NCBI RefSeq assembly: GCF_002952055.1
Contig: NZ_CP021255.1
Coordinates: forward strand, 124,001-188,000
Reading direction: 5' to 3'
DNA from: Desulfobulbus oralis
Lineage (GTDB): Bacteria > Desulfobacterota > Desulfobulbia > Desulfobulbales > Desulfobulbaceae
DNA length: 64,000 nucleotides
Each line of letters begins with the position of its first letter. The stretch's first letter is position 1. Both the position numbers and the translations under genes were made by a program. The notes under the pieces were generated by a model. The model had not been told where the DNA came from, searched no databases, and was given only the letters and a program-made list of their open reading frames with translations. This document shows positions 37,163-45,757 of this stretch, in pieces.

Positions 37163-37304
37163 CCGCTGAGGTTTTTAACCACGCCATCATCGGTGCATTT
37201 GCAATTTGAATTCACCCCACCGACTGTTTTCTCCAAATTTTCTGGTTTCAATATCTATGAGACAGCAGAAATTCAGCATATATCAATTCTGATGCAACCA
37301 ACTG

Positions 37305-38141
37305 TTATGCAAGGGGTAAATTTGATGTACAGCGAGTCATTTTATCATGTACGCTGATGACGCTGGACAAACGCGAATCTATCACGGCGCTCCCTACAGT
37401 TTCTATATATCTACAAGTCGAGAATTTTTGCGTTTCCTGTTCGTATTTCCTTTTCCAGGCAATGAATTTTTCTTCATCCTTGGCGTCTGTACGGGGAAAG
37501 GCATTTGGAGGAAGAGCTATACCGCAACGCCACGGCTTTGGCGTCAGGCGAGCACGGAAACTTTCTTGAGCATGGCATAGCTTTTGATAAAGGGTGTCAG
37601 TATTTGTTGCCTGCATTAATCGTTTTGTCTCATCAGACAATGGATGGAATATTCTGTTTGTTGCGATAGCCCGAAAACCTGCTGCTGTTTTGTATATTCT
37701 AAATGATATTTCTGGAAAAGTTATTAGCTGTTTCTTGATCTTATTTAACTGATTTTCTTCAGATTCTTCCGATTTATGCCCGAACATCCTGGAAATAAGA
37801 ATCCTTTTCTGTATTTTATAATCTATATCAAGAATTAGTAATTCCGTACTATTAAGTATTAATGCCCCATATCTATTTCTCGTTATAATATTGTTACATT
37901 CATCAATATTATTATTGACAGCTTCAACAATCTCCTCCCTAAGTGGTCTATCACTATATCCATATTGATCCGGAATATCTTGTTGTAAGAAACATTCTCT
38001 TACCTGCCCGGCTCTCTTTTCAGCAAGATGCCTGGCTTCCTCCTCAGTTTCACCCCAGCCCCATGTGCGGATTGGCCAGACTATACCGTTTTGCAATTTA
38101 ACCTCGTGGCTTACACAAATCCAGGATTTTGGAATAATCAT
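37305..38141 (-). CDS. AT-rich orphan gene of unknown function
   Basis: A 278-residue protein I cannot name. Features are an N-terminal Trp-rich stretch (WPIRTWGWGETEEEARHLAEKRA), LNSTELLILDIDYKIQKR near 95, FRIYKTAAGFRAIATNRIFHP near 148 and FRARLTPKPWRCG near 195. The acidic ILDID plus later basic and His residues recall archaeo-eukaryotic primase-like or nucleotidyl-transfer folds, but this is only a suggestion. Its base composition is clearly more AT-rich than all neighbours, and it adjoins the insertion-sequence nest, so horizontal transfer is likely. A 21-base palindrome lies about 50 bases upstream of its start. Confidence 0.65.
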   Translation of the reverse strand: MIIPKSWICVSHEVKLQNGIVWPIRTWGWGETEEEARHLAEKRAGQVRECFLQQDIPDQYGYSDRPLREEIVEAVNNNIDECNNIITRNRYGALILNSTELLILDIDYKIQKRILISRMFGHKSEESEENQLNKIKKQLITFPEISFRIYKTAAGFRAIATNRIFHPLSDETKRLMQATNTDTLYQKLCHAQESFRARLTPKPWRCGIALPPNAFPRTDAKDEEKFIAWKRKYEQETQKFSTCRYIETVGSAVIDSRLSSVISVHDKMTRCTSNLPLA

Positions 38142-38186
38142 TATTATCAGATTCCTTTAAATATTTGCTGTTTTATTCCGGCTTGA

Positions 38187-38207
38187 TGATAACATATTAT
38201 GTTATCA
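38187..38207. promoter_or_regulatory. Palindromic operator-like site
   Basis: TGATAACATA and its exact complement are separated by a single T, giving a perfect 21-base palindrome in the promoter region of the orphan gene at 37305-38141. The size and symmetry are typical of a dimeric repressor site. Confidence 0.6.
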
Positions 38208-38653
38208 TTCACTGTTGTTATCCAGACTTGCCTGAAAATGAAATAAATTTTCCGGGAACAGGCCCCGCACTTTCTTTATATGGTATAGGTACTTTATCCA
38301 CATAGTGCAAGCGAATTCTCCCTTGGATCATCCTGTGCAGCTCGGCAAGAGTCAGGTGTCTGCCTCATGGCAACATCACTTACGCAAAGAACGAACTGTT
38401 CAAAGGCAGGGCAGCGGACATGTCACAACCCGGGACCGGCCGATTGGGTGAAAACGGATTGACCGCGCGAACGCGAAGGCTCCCATAAAAATCGGAACTC
38501 TCTCCCGCTGCCGGGCCAGAAGACCGGGATACGTGTCGGCACCTCCTTTTCCCCCTTGTTGCTGCGGCCTGCATCCTGTACATTTCCGGCGCATTTTGCC
38601 TCGCCGCAGCGGGGCACGCCTTTTGTTTCGTCTTTTCCTTTCCCTGTTTCCCT
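38208..38653. other. Intergenic region before the ABC-F gene
   Basis: Roughly 450 bases. The left part is AT-rich like the orphan gene, then the composition returns to that of the chromosome at about 38300, which may mark the boundary of the acquired segment. No gene, RNA or attachment site is recognised. Confidence 0.4.
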
Positions 38654-40627
38654 ATGCTCAGCATCAACAACCTTTCCCTGCAATTCGGCGGCCAGTATCT
38701 TTTCAAGGACATTTCCGCGCAGATCCAGCGCGGTGACCATGTGGGTCTGGTCGGGGTGAATGGCGCGGGCAAGTCCACGCTCATGCGCACCATGTGTGGT
38801 CTGGCGGACAGCGACCCGGGCGTCATCACCAGGGCGAGCTGGTTTACCGTAGCCTATCTGCCCCAGGAGCCAAAGCTCACGGACAGCGGCCGCACACTTT
38901 ACGAGGAGGCGGAACGTGCCTTTGATGCGGTGCTGGCTCAACAAAAAAAACTGGAGACCCTGCACCGGGATCTGGCCGATCTGGATCCGAACGACCCCAG
39001 GATGGACAGCCTCCTGCAAAGGCAGGGCGAGCTGCAGCATGCGCTGGAGGAAAGCGGGGTATTCAACATGCAGCCGCGCATTGAGCGGGTACTCTTTGGT
39101 CTGGGCTTCAAATCCCAGGATCTTGCCCGTCCGGTGAACCAGTTTTCCGGCGGCTGGGTGATGCGGCTGCTTTTAGCCAAACTCCTCCTGCAGCAGCCGG
39201 CGCTGCTGTTGCTGGACGAGCCCACGAACCATCTGGACCTGGATTCCCTGACCTGGCTGGAGGATTTCCTCCAGCAGTATCAGGGCGCCATTATGCTGAT
39301 TTCCCATGACCGCAGCTTCCTGGATCACATCACCAGCACGACCTGGGAACTGAGCCTCGGCAAACTGACCGTATACCGCGGCAACTACTCCCACTACGTG
39401 CTGGAAAAGGCCCAGCGGCTGGAGCAGGAACGCGCCGCCTACGAGAACCAGCAGGCCATGATCCGCCAGACCGAGCGCTTCATCACCCGCTTCCGCTACA
39501 AGGCCACCAAGGCCCGGCAGGTGCAAAGCCGGGTGAAGCAGCTCGAAAAGCTGGAGATGATCGAGCTTGCGGACACGGAGCGGAGCATCCATTTCAGCTT
39601 TCCTCCTGCTGCGCCCTCTGGTCGCGATATGCTCACACTCAAGGATGTGGGCAAGCGTTTCGGCGACAGAGAGCTCTTTCATGGCCTCTCGTTTACGCTC
39701 AGGCGGGGCGACAAGCTGGGCGTGATCGGCGTGAATGGAGCCGGCAAGACCACCTTCCTCAAAATGCTGGCCGGTCTCGAAGCGGCCGAGGGGGCAATCA
39801 GGTACGGCCACAATGTGGTGCTCTCCTATTTCGGCCAGCATCAGGCCCAGGAACTGGCGGGCGAACGCTCGGTTGTGGACACGGTTTATAGTGCGGCTGC
39901 AGACTTGAGCATCTCCCAGGTGCGCTCGCTTTTGGGCGCCTTTCTCTTTACCGGCGAGGCGGTGGAAAAGCAGGTGCGGGTGCTCTCCGGGGGAGAAAAA
40001 TCCCGGGTTGCCCTGGCAAAAATACTGGTCCGGCCTGCCAACCTGCTGCTGCTGGACGAGCCCACGAACCACCTGGACATGAGTTCGCAGGAGGTTTTGC
40101 AGGAGGCCATGGCCCGCTACGAGGGCAGCATCATAGTGGTGTCGCACAACCGTTTTTTTGTGAACGCCTTTGTCAACAAGGTGCTGGAGATCAAGGACGG
40201 CAGCGCCACGATATACGAAGGCAATGTCGACGACTATCTGGAGCACAGGCGGCTTGCGGCAGAACGGGAACAGGCGCAGGTCCAGGTGAACACCAGGGAT
40301 ACGGGCGCTGCCGAGGCGGAGCCGGAGCGCAGCGGCGACCGCAGGCAACAACGCCGCCAGCGCGCCCAGGAGCGGCAGGCGCTGAACAAAAAACTCGGCC
40401 CCTGGAAGAAGCGGAACGAAGAGGCCGAAGCGGAAATTAACCGGGAAGAGGCCAGAAAAAAGGAGCTGGAAGAGCTGATGGCATCTCCCGATCTCTACGG
40501 CGATCAGGCCAGATGGGCGGAGATCAGCCGGGAATACGCCCAGGTGCAACGCCACGTGGAACGGGCTTACCAGAAATGGGCAGAGGCCCAGGAGGCCATG
40601 GCCGCTATCGAGGCAGGGGAGGAGTGA
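38654..40627 (+). CDS. ABC-F family ATPase
   Basis: A 657-residue soluble twin-ATPase of the ABC-F family, which acts on ribosomes rather than membranes. Domain 1 has Walker A GVNGAGKST at 34-42, signature FSGGW and LLLDEPTNHLDLDS; domain 2 has GVNGAGKTT, LSGGEKSRVALAK and LLLDEPTNHLDMSS. The linker between them (about 245-310, charged) is the P-site interaction arm. A C-terminal coiled-coil extension (about 540-655) resembles Uup or YheS. The exact member cannot be settled, so no symbol is given. It stands alone on its strand. Confidence 0.93.
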   Translation: MLSINNLSLQFGGQYLFKDISAQIQRGDHVGLVGVNGAGKSTLMRTMCGLADSDPGVITRASWFTVAYLPQEPKLTDSGRTLYEEAERAFDAVLAQQKKLETLHRDLADLDPNDPRMDSLLQRQGELQHALEESGVFNMQPRIERVLFGLGFKSQDLARPVNQFSGGWVMRLLLAKLLLQQPALLLLDEPTNHLDLDSLTWLEDFLQQYQGAIMLISHDRSFLDHITSTTWELSLGKLTVYRGNYSHYVLEKAQRLEQERAAYENQQAMIRQTERFITRFRYKATKARQVQSRVKQLEKLEMIELADTERSIHFSFPPAAPSGRDMLTLKDVGKRFGDRELFHGLSFTLRRGDKLGVIGVNGAGKTTFLKMLAGLEAAEGAIRYGHNVVLSYFGQHQAQELAGERSVVDTVYSAAADLSISQVRSLLGAFLFTGEAVEKQVRVLSGGEKSRVALAKILVRPANLLLLDEPTNHLDMSSQEVLQEAMARYEGSIIVVSHNRFFVNAFVNKVLEIKDGSATIYEGNVDDYLEHRRLAAEREQAQVQVNTRDTGAAEAEPERSGDRRQQRRQRAQERQALNKKLGPWKKRNEEAEAEINREEARKKELEELMASPDLYGDQARWAEISREYAQVQRHVERAYQKWAEAQEAMAAIEAGEE

Positions 40628-40689
40628 AAGGGCGTCCCATCAGCCCATGCCGCCACCAGCAGGGCCTGTCCGGGGGCGCTCTGGGCGCC

Positions 40690-41640
40690 TCAGTCCCGCA
40701 TGGCATCCAGCGCGCGCAGTGCGGGTTCGCGAATGCTTTTTTGTACGGCAATACCCAGCGGCCAGAGCCAGTTGCCCTCGTCTTGCACCAGTTCCTGGCA
40801 GCGCAGTTCGTCCGCCACCTCAGAGCAGAGATTTTCGATCGCCGCGAGCGTCTGCCGCGCCCATGCCGGCTCGTCCCAACGGGCAGCGGCCAAACGGGTC
40901 ACCAGCCCTGCAGTTTCGCCGCCCAGCCTGGGCAGGAGCGTGGCGGCGCGGCAGGCCCACTTGTAAAAGGGCATGTAGCGCCGGTTCAGCAAAAAGGCCA
41001 TGGACAGGGCCGCCTCGGCAAAACGCCCGGCAGCCAGAAAGACCGACCCCAGATCACCCCGCTGCAGACAGCGGGGCAGGTTGTACTGTCCGGCTTGGGC
41101 CATGAACATACAGCGCGCGGCGATTTTCTTGCGGAACACGCCATCCGGATAAAAATCGAGCAAACGCCTGCGCCATAAACTGAACAGACCAGAGCCATCC
41201 GCAAAAACCGCACCGTTCGTGGCCACGGCCAGCGCATATTCGGGCAGGGCACGCCAATCCTGCCAGGTTTCAGGCAGGGTGGGAATGCCAAGGCGCGCGT
41301 AAAAATCCTCGATGGCCAGCGGGCCAACCCGGCCCATACGCTGCTCCGGCCGCATGCGGGTGGGAAAACCTGCAAAACTCCGGGGCAGCCGGGCCAGAGC
41401 CGCCTCCAGGCGTAAGGACTGCTCCTGCAGAAGCTCGCGAGGCAGCCAGATACAAAAGGCGGGGCCCCAGTCATGATCACGCGAATACCCGTCGTCAAAA
41501 CCGAAACATTCCGAGCCCTCACCCACCAGCCCCACAGCGGCACTGCCCATAATTTCGGGGATATCCGCCCACAACATCTCCCTGCAGGCGGCATAGAAGC
41601 GCCGCGACAGCTCCAGCCCGCTTGCCAAATTTTCCGCCAT
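40690..41640 (-). CDS. DUF4037 protein (nucleotidyltransferase-like)
   Basis: A 316-residue protein of the DUF4037 type: GSAAVGLVGEGSECFGFDDGYSRDHDWGPAF near residue 33 has the G-S/E and D-x-D arrangement of nucleotidyltransferase folds (DHDWG), followed by an alpha-helical second half. Biochemical activity is unknown. ATG 41640 has GGAG upstream; the frame extends 31 codons further without support. It is 188 bases downstream of the activating enzyme on the same strand. DUF4037 and DUF4125 proteins are often linked or fused in other bacteria, and a DUF4125 gene ends this cassette at 47764. Confidence 0.75.
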   Translation of the reverse strand: MAENLASGLELSRRFYAACREMLWADIPEIMGSAAVGLVGEGSECFGFDDGYSRDHDWGPAFCIWLPRELLQEQSLRLEAALARLPRSFAGFPTRMRPEQRMGRVGPLAIEDFYARLGIPTLPETWQDWRALPEYALAVATNGAVFADGSGLFSLWRRRLLDFYPDGVFRKKIAARCMFMAQAGQYNLPRCLQRGDLGSVFLAAGRFAEAALSMAFLLNRRYMPFYKWACRAATLLPRLGGETAGLVTRLAAARWDEPAWARQTLAAIENLCSEVADELRCQELVQDEGNWLWPLGIAVQKSIREPALRALDAMRD

Positions 41641-41828
41641 TCCCTGAGACTCCACTGTTCTTATCCCTGCTGTCCGCCTTGCCAAAGGCAGGCTGCGGCT
41701 GTGCCGCGCCAATCCAGGCCAAGGTTCTGGCAATCACGATAGAGCCTGAGAGGTGATGACCACAAGAAAATTTTGATAGAGATGTCCTGTCGGATGCGCG
41801 CCGCAGCAGGGGCGGCATGCCGGGGCCT

Positions 41829-42728
41829 TCACTTGGCGATCGTCACCCTGAGCCCGTGTCGCCGAAATCTCGCCAGCGCGGCCTCCAGCTCTTCCGGCTT
41901 ATAGGGCAGCAGCTCCGGCGGTGAGAGATTCAGCGCCCTGTACTTATTGAAGCCAAAGGTGTGGCAGGGCAGCACATCGACTGCAAAGCAGCCGTGTCTG
42001 TGCAGGAACTCGGCCATGGCCCCGATATTTTCATCCGTATCGTTGATCCCGGGCATGAGCGGCACCCGGATACGCAGCTCCTTTCCTGCCTCGAAAAGGT
42101 TGTGCAGGTTGTGCAGAATCAGTGTGTTATCCAGGCCGGTCAGCCGCTTATGCTCAACCGGGTCCATATGCTTGCAGTCAAAGAGGAAGAGTTCGATTTT
42201 CTCCATGATCTTCCTGAAACGCACAGGCTCGCAAACACCGCAGGTATCCAGGCAGGTATGGTAACCTCGGCTTCTGCAGGCGTCGATGAGCGCGACAAGG
42301 AAATCCCCCGCCGCTGTGGGCTCGCCGCCGCCAAAGGTGACCCCGCCGCCGGAGTTGCTGTAAAAGATGCTGTCACTGTCCACCACCTGCATGACCTCTG
42401 CCACCGTCATCCGCATGCCAGACATTTCGCGCGCCTGGCTTGGGCAGACCTCGACGCAGGCGCCGCAATCGGTGCAGATGGCGCGGTCGCGGTTAAAGGT
42501 GTTGCCGGTTCTGATCACCGCACCGTTCGGGCAGGTCTTTTCGCAGGCACCGCAACCCACGCAGAGATTGGAGAAGACCAGGAGTTGCGGCTTGAAGCTC
42601 TGGGATTCCGGATTGCTGCACCAGGGGCAGTGCAGCGGGCAGCCTTTGAGGAAGACCGTGGTGCGCAGGCCAGGCCCGTCTTTCGTGGACATCCGTTGGA
42701 TATTGTAAACAATGCCCTCCATGCTCAT
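41829..42728 (-). CDS. Glycyl radical enzyme activating enzyme (radical SAM)
   Basis: This 299-residue protein would abstract a hydrogen from the glycine of its partner enzyme using S-adenosylmethionine. The N-terminus has the radical SAM motif Cys-x3-Cys-x2-Cys (Cys30, 34, 37; GCPLHCPWCSNP), then two ferredoxin clusters CVGCGACEKTC (56-66) and CTDCGACVEVC (85-95), the layout of activases for the larger dehydratase and decarboxylase group, unlike pyruvate formate-lyase activase. GGGVTFGGGEPT at about 128 and a later MPGINDTDENI complete the family pattern. It faces away from its likely partner at 43251 across a 522-base gap. Confidence 0.95.
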   Translation of the reverse strand: MSMEGIVYNIQRMSTKDGPGLRTTVFLKGCPLHCPWCSNPESQSFKPQLLVFSNLCVGCGACEKTCPNGAVIRTGNTFNRDRAICTDCGACVEVCPSQAREMSGMRMTVAEVMQVVDSDSIFYSNSGGGVTFGGGEPTAAGDFLVALIDACRSRGYHTCLDTCGVCEPVRFRKIMEKIELFLFDCKHMDPVEHKRLTGLDNTLILHNLHNLFEAGKELRIRVPLMPGINDTDENIGAMAEFLHRHGCFAVDVLPCHTFGFNKYRALNLSPPELLPYKPEELEAALARFRRHGLRVTIAK

Positions 42729-43167
42729 AAGGCGCGCTCCTTGCCTGATTCAGATGATTTGGCAGCTACACGACAGTCCATATGCATTTTCAATGCCTGG
42801 GTGGCATTCGGGTCCTGTATATTGCTCTGCGGTGTCCAGAGCAGGTATTGCTCCGCGCCTGCCTTTGCTCGGGCTGCGCAGCGGGTGGCGCCCCTGCTGC
42901 CCTTTGCCCGACCCTCGGAGGGCCAGCAAACAGGCGGCCAGGTGGCTTTTCCCCGAGCGGCACAAGTGTCACTGTTTAAGTACAGTATGATACAGGTGTC
43001 TCCGAAACATGACGCCTGCAGACATAGGAAGTCCAAACGAACAACCGTGCGCCACTGTCTTTTTCAGGGCCACAGAGGCGAAGCTGCCAGGCTATCTGGC
43101 AAAAATAAAAGAGAATTTTAGGAATCATTTACAAAAACTCCCCGTTCTGTTGGCTGCAAAACAAGAC
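42729..43167. other. Divergent regulatory region of the radical enzyme cassette
   Basis: About 440 bases between the activase start and the sigma-54 promoter. It has no gene I can support. It is long enough for activator sites upstream of that promoter; an imperfect TGTCT...AGACA repeat at about 42988-43015 is the only candidate I noticed and is weak. Confidence 0.4.
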
Positions 43168-43181
43168 GGCACGCGGTTTGC
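43168..43181 (+). promoter_or_regulatory. Sigma-54 promoter of the glycyl radical enzyme operon
   Basis: GGCACGCGGTTTGC fits the -24/-12 consensus (GG, ten bases, GC; TGGCACG-N4-TTGCA with one mismatch). It lies 70 bases before ATG 43251, leaving room for a transcript start near 43193 and the ribosome binding site GAGGAG. It predicts control by an enhancer-binding protein that is not in the window. Confidence 0.75.
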
Positions 43182-43250
43182 ATAGAGAAAGCAAAACATG
43201 TTTCTCGGGCGCACAGACCGCCTACAAAGCCAAACAACGAGGAGACAGCT

Positions 43251-45692
43251 ATGGGCATAAAACAACCTAGGGGTTATGCGATCGATTGGAGCACCCTGGA
43301 GCAGCGGATCACCGACCTGAAAGCGTCCCTGCTGGACACGTCGCAGAACATGGATCCGGAGCGGCTGCAATATCTGGTCGAGACCTATGAGGAGTGCAAG
43401 GGCGAAAGTGTTTTCATCACCCGCGCCAGACTGTTCGAGAAAGTGCTGACCAACAAGAAGATCTATCTTGACGGCAACCCGATCGTGGGCAGTCTTGCCG
43501 GCGGCACGGCCATGATTTACGCCTACCCGGAATGGCAGTGCAACTGGATCAAGGACGATCTGGATTCCGACAAACTGGCCCTGTCTTCCCTTGGCGAGGT
43601 CCGCTTCTCCGACGATACCAAGGAGACGCTGAAGAAGGTCTACAAGACCTGGAAAGGCAAAACGACCTACGATCGCGCCAACAAGATGTACAAAGAGCTG
43701 TACGGCAAAAACGCCGAGCTGCTGGTCAAATGCGGCTGGATCTATCCTGTGAACGACAACTCCACCGGTTCCGGCGTGGCCGACTATCCGGTCGTCCTGC
43801 AAAAAGGCATCCGCGGCCTGCTTGAAGACGTGGATGCCGCGTACCAGGCCCTGCCGAAGCACGCGACCAACTGGAGAAAGATCGAATTTTATCGTGCCTG
43901 CAAGATCGCTCTGAACGCGGTCATCACCTATGCGCACCGCTACGCCGACCTGGCAGAGGAAAGTGCCAGGGCGGAAACCGATCCGCAAAAGCAGGCAGAA
44001 CTCATGGAGATCGCCGAAGTCTGTCGCCAGGTGCCCGAACTCCCGCCCCGCAACTTCCGCGAAGCCATCCAGTCCTTCTGGTTCACGCATTGCTGCATCG
44101 AGATCGAACAGTGCGGCTGCGGCCATTCGCTTGGGCGCTACGGCCAGTACATGTATCCTTTCTACAAGAAGGATATCGATGCAGGCACGCTGACACGGGA
44201 TCAGGCGCTGACGCTCCTGAAATGCCAGTGGGTCAAGCATCTTGAAATCGCCGTGTACCAGGGCGACGCCTATGCCAAGGCATTCTCCGGACATACGGGC
44301 CAGACCATTTCCCTGGGCGGCTACACCGCCGACGGCGACGACGCATCCAACGAGCTGGAAATGCTCCTTATGGATACACAGATCGCCATGCATAACATCC
44401 AGCCCACCCTGGCGCTGTTCTACACGCCGAAGATGAAACCGGAGTATCTGGAGAAGGCGGTGGACGTTGTCCGTCATGGCACAGGTCAGCCCCAGTTTAT
44501 GAACATGGACGCCGCCGTGGCCCGTTCGCTGGTGCGTTTCGCCTCCCGCGGCATCACCCTGGACGAGGCCCGCACCCTGCCGGTTATCTTCGGCTGCGTG
44601 GGCACCGGCATCCAGGGCAAGGGCTCCTATGTCACCTTTGAGGGTCAGCCGAACCTGGCCAAACTGGTCGAATTCGTCATGTATAACGGCTTTGATCCGC
44701 ATACCCGCAAGCAGGTCTTCCCCGAGGTCAAAGCCGCTGAAGACTGCGCGACCTTCGAGGAACTGTACCAAACCCTGCTTGTGCACATGGATCACGCCTA
44801 TGACGCGCAGCGCAAGATCAGCGATCTGGGCAACAGCACACGTGAAGAGATCGTGCCGAACATCTTCCGCTCCTGTCTGCTTGATGGCTGCATCGAGTCG
44901 GGCCTCTGTGAGGAAGCGGGCGGGCCCAGGTATTCGCAGTCGCTGTGCATCACGTCTACCGGTATCGACGCGGTCAACTCGCTGTATGGCATCAAGCACC
45001 TGATCTATGATACGAAGAAGCTGAGCTGGGCGCAGTTGAAAGAGGCCCTGGCCGCCAACTTCGAGGGCTTTGCCGAGATTCAGAAGATGTGCTACGAGGC
45101 GCCAAAGCACGGCAATGACATCGAGGATGTGGATCAACTGACCCGTCGTTTCTTCCGCGACGTGGAGCGCATCTACCGTTCGCACGGTCCGGACTACTTC
45201 GGCTACGAGGCGCACATGGATCCCTTCTCCCTGTCGTACCACAACTACTTCGCCCCGATGACCGGCGCCCTGCCCAATGGCCGCAGGAAGGGCGTGGCCC
45301 TGACCGACGCGAGCGTGTCCGCCATGCCCGGCACCGACACCCACGGCAGCACCGCATTGATCAAGTCTGCAGCGCGCGCCATCGACACGGTGCGCAACAA
45401 CTGCAACCATATGAATATGAAGTTCCTGCCTTCCGCCCTGGAAGGCCCTGCTGGCAGCCGTATGCTGCTCAACCTGATCAAGACCTACTTCGATCTGGGC
45501 GGCGGTCATATCCAGTTTAACTGCGTCTCCTCGGAGACCCTGCGGGACGCCAAGGTGAAGCCGCAGGACTACAAGGATCTGGTCGTGCGTGTGGCCGGCT
45601 TCTCGTCATACTTCACCCGCCTGTATGAGGGTGTGCAGGACGAGATCATCAAACGGACCGAGTACAACAACCAGGGCGAGGGCGCGGCCTGA
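43251..45692 (+). CDS. Glycyl radical enzyme of unassigned specificity (GCVG active site)
   Basis: An 813-residue glycyl radical enzyme. The C-terminal radical loop is VRVAGFSSYF with Gly783, followed by QDEIIKRTEY; the thiyl cysteine is Cys449 in IFGCVGTGIQGKGSY. In diol, choline, isethionate and hydroxyproline enzymes this reads GCVE; here Gly451 replaces the general-base Glu, so simple dehydratase chemistry is doubtful. TGALPNGRRKGVALTDASVSAMPG (670-693) is conserved in the family. The tail resembles arylacetate decarboxylases and benzylsuccinate-type synthases, but length and active site match none I know. GAGGAG stands before the ATG. It heads an operon with three HesB-like genes and DUF4125. 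Confidence 0.9.
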   Translation: MGIKQPRGYAIDWSTLEQRITDLKASLLDTSQNMDPERLQYLVETYEECKGESVFITRARLFEKVLTNKKIYLDGNPIVGSLAGGTAMIYAYPEWQCNWIKDDLDSDKLALSSLGEVRFSDDTKETLKKVYKTWKGKTTYDRANKMYKELYGKNAELLVKCGWIYPVNDNSTGSGVADYPVVLQKGIRGLLEDVDAAYQALPKHATNWRKIEFYRACKIALNAVITYAHRYADLAEESARAETDPQKQAELMEIAEVCRQVPELPPRNFREAIQSFWFTHCCIEIEQCGCGHSLGRYGQYMYPFYKKDIDAGTLTRDQALTLLKCQWVKHLEIAVYQGDAYAKAFSGHTGQTISLGGYTADGDDASNELEMLLMDTQIAMHNIQPTLALFYTPKMKPEYLEKAVDVVRHGTGQPQFMNMDAAVARSLVRFASRGITLDEARTLPVIFGCVGTGIQGKGSYVTFEGQPNLAKLVEFVMYNGFDPHTRKQVFPEVKAAEDCATFEELYQTLLVHMDHAYDAQRKISDLGNSTREEIVPNIFRSCLLDGCIESGLCEEAGGPRYSQSLCITSTGIDAVNSLYGIKHLIYDTKKLSWAQLKEALAANFEGFAEIQKMCYEAPKHGNDIEDVDQLTRRFFRDVERIYRSHGPDYFGYEAHMDPFSLSYHNYFAPMTGALPNGRRKGVALTDASVSAMPGTDTHGSTALIKSAARAIDTVRNNCNHMNMKFLPSALEGPAGSRMLLNLIKTYFDLGGGHIQFNCVSSETLRDAKVKPQDYKDLVVRVAGFSSYFTRLYEGVQDEIIKRTEYNNQGEGAA

Positions 45693-45705
45693 GTGCCAAA
45701 CCACA

Positions 45706-45729
45706 GGGGGAGCCCGGCAAGGCTCCCCC
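45706..45729 (+). terminator. Hairpin between the radical enzyme and the HesB genes
   Basis: A perfect 9-base-pair stem GGGGGAGCC / GGCTCCCCC with a 6-base loop, not followed by a T run. It may attenuate or stabilise the transcript so that downstream genes are expressed less than the enzyme. Confidence 0.5.
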
Positions 45730-45757
45730 GCTTCATACCTACCATCAAGGAATGGCC

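Larger units (their letters stand above)
34251..37204 (+). mobile_element. IS30-family element, disrupted by ISL3 and IS4 elements
   Basis: The outer ends carry short inverted repeats, CCAAATGCACC on the left and its near match GCAAATGCACC (as complement) on the right at 37192-37204. Between them lie the start and end of one IS30 transposase; the middle is missing and replaced by an ISL3 element, and the tail is split by an IS4-family element. The order of events was therefore IS30 first, then ISL3 with loss of IS30 sequence, then or separately IS4. The outer limits are approximate. Confidence 0.65.
35857..37209 (+). pseudogene. IS30 transposase, C-terminal part split by an IS4 element
   Basis: Bases 35857-35890 read RKCLHYQTPAE and, after removing the IS4 element with one target copy, 37172-37209 continue VFNHAIIGAFAI and stop at TGA 37207-37209. 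This is the normal C-terminus of IS30 transposases (xRKxLxxxTPxEVF). It proves that the 5' fragment at 34355 and this piece came from one IS30 copy. Confidence 0.8.
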
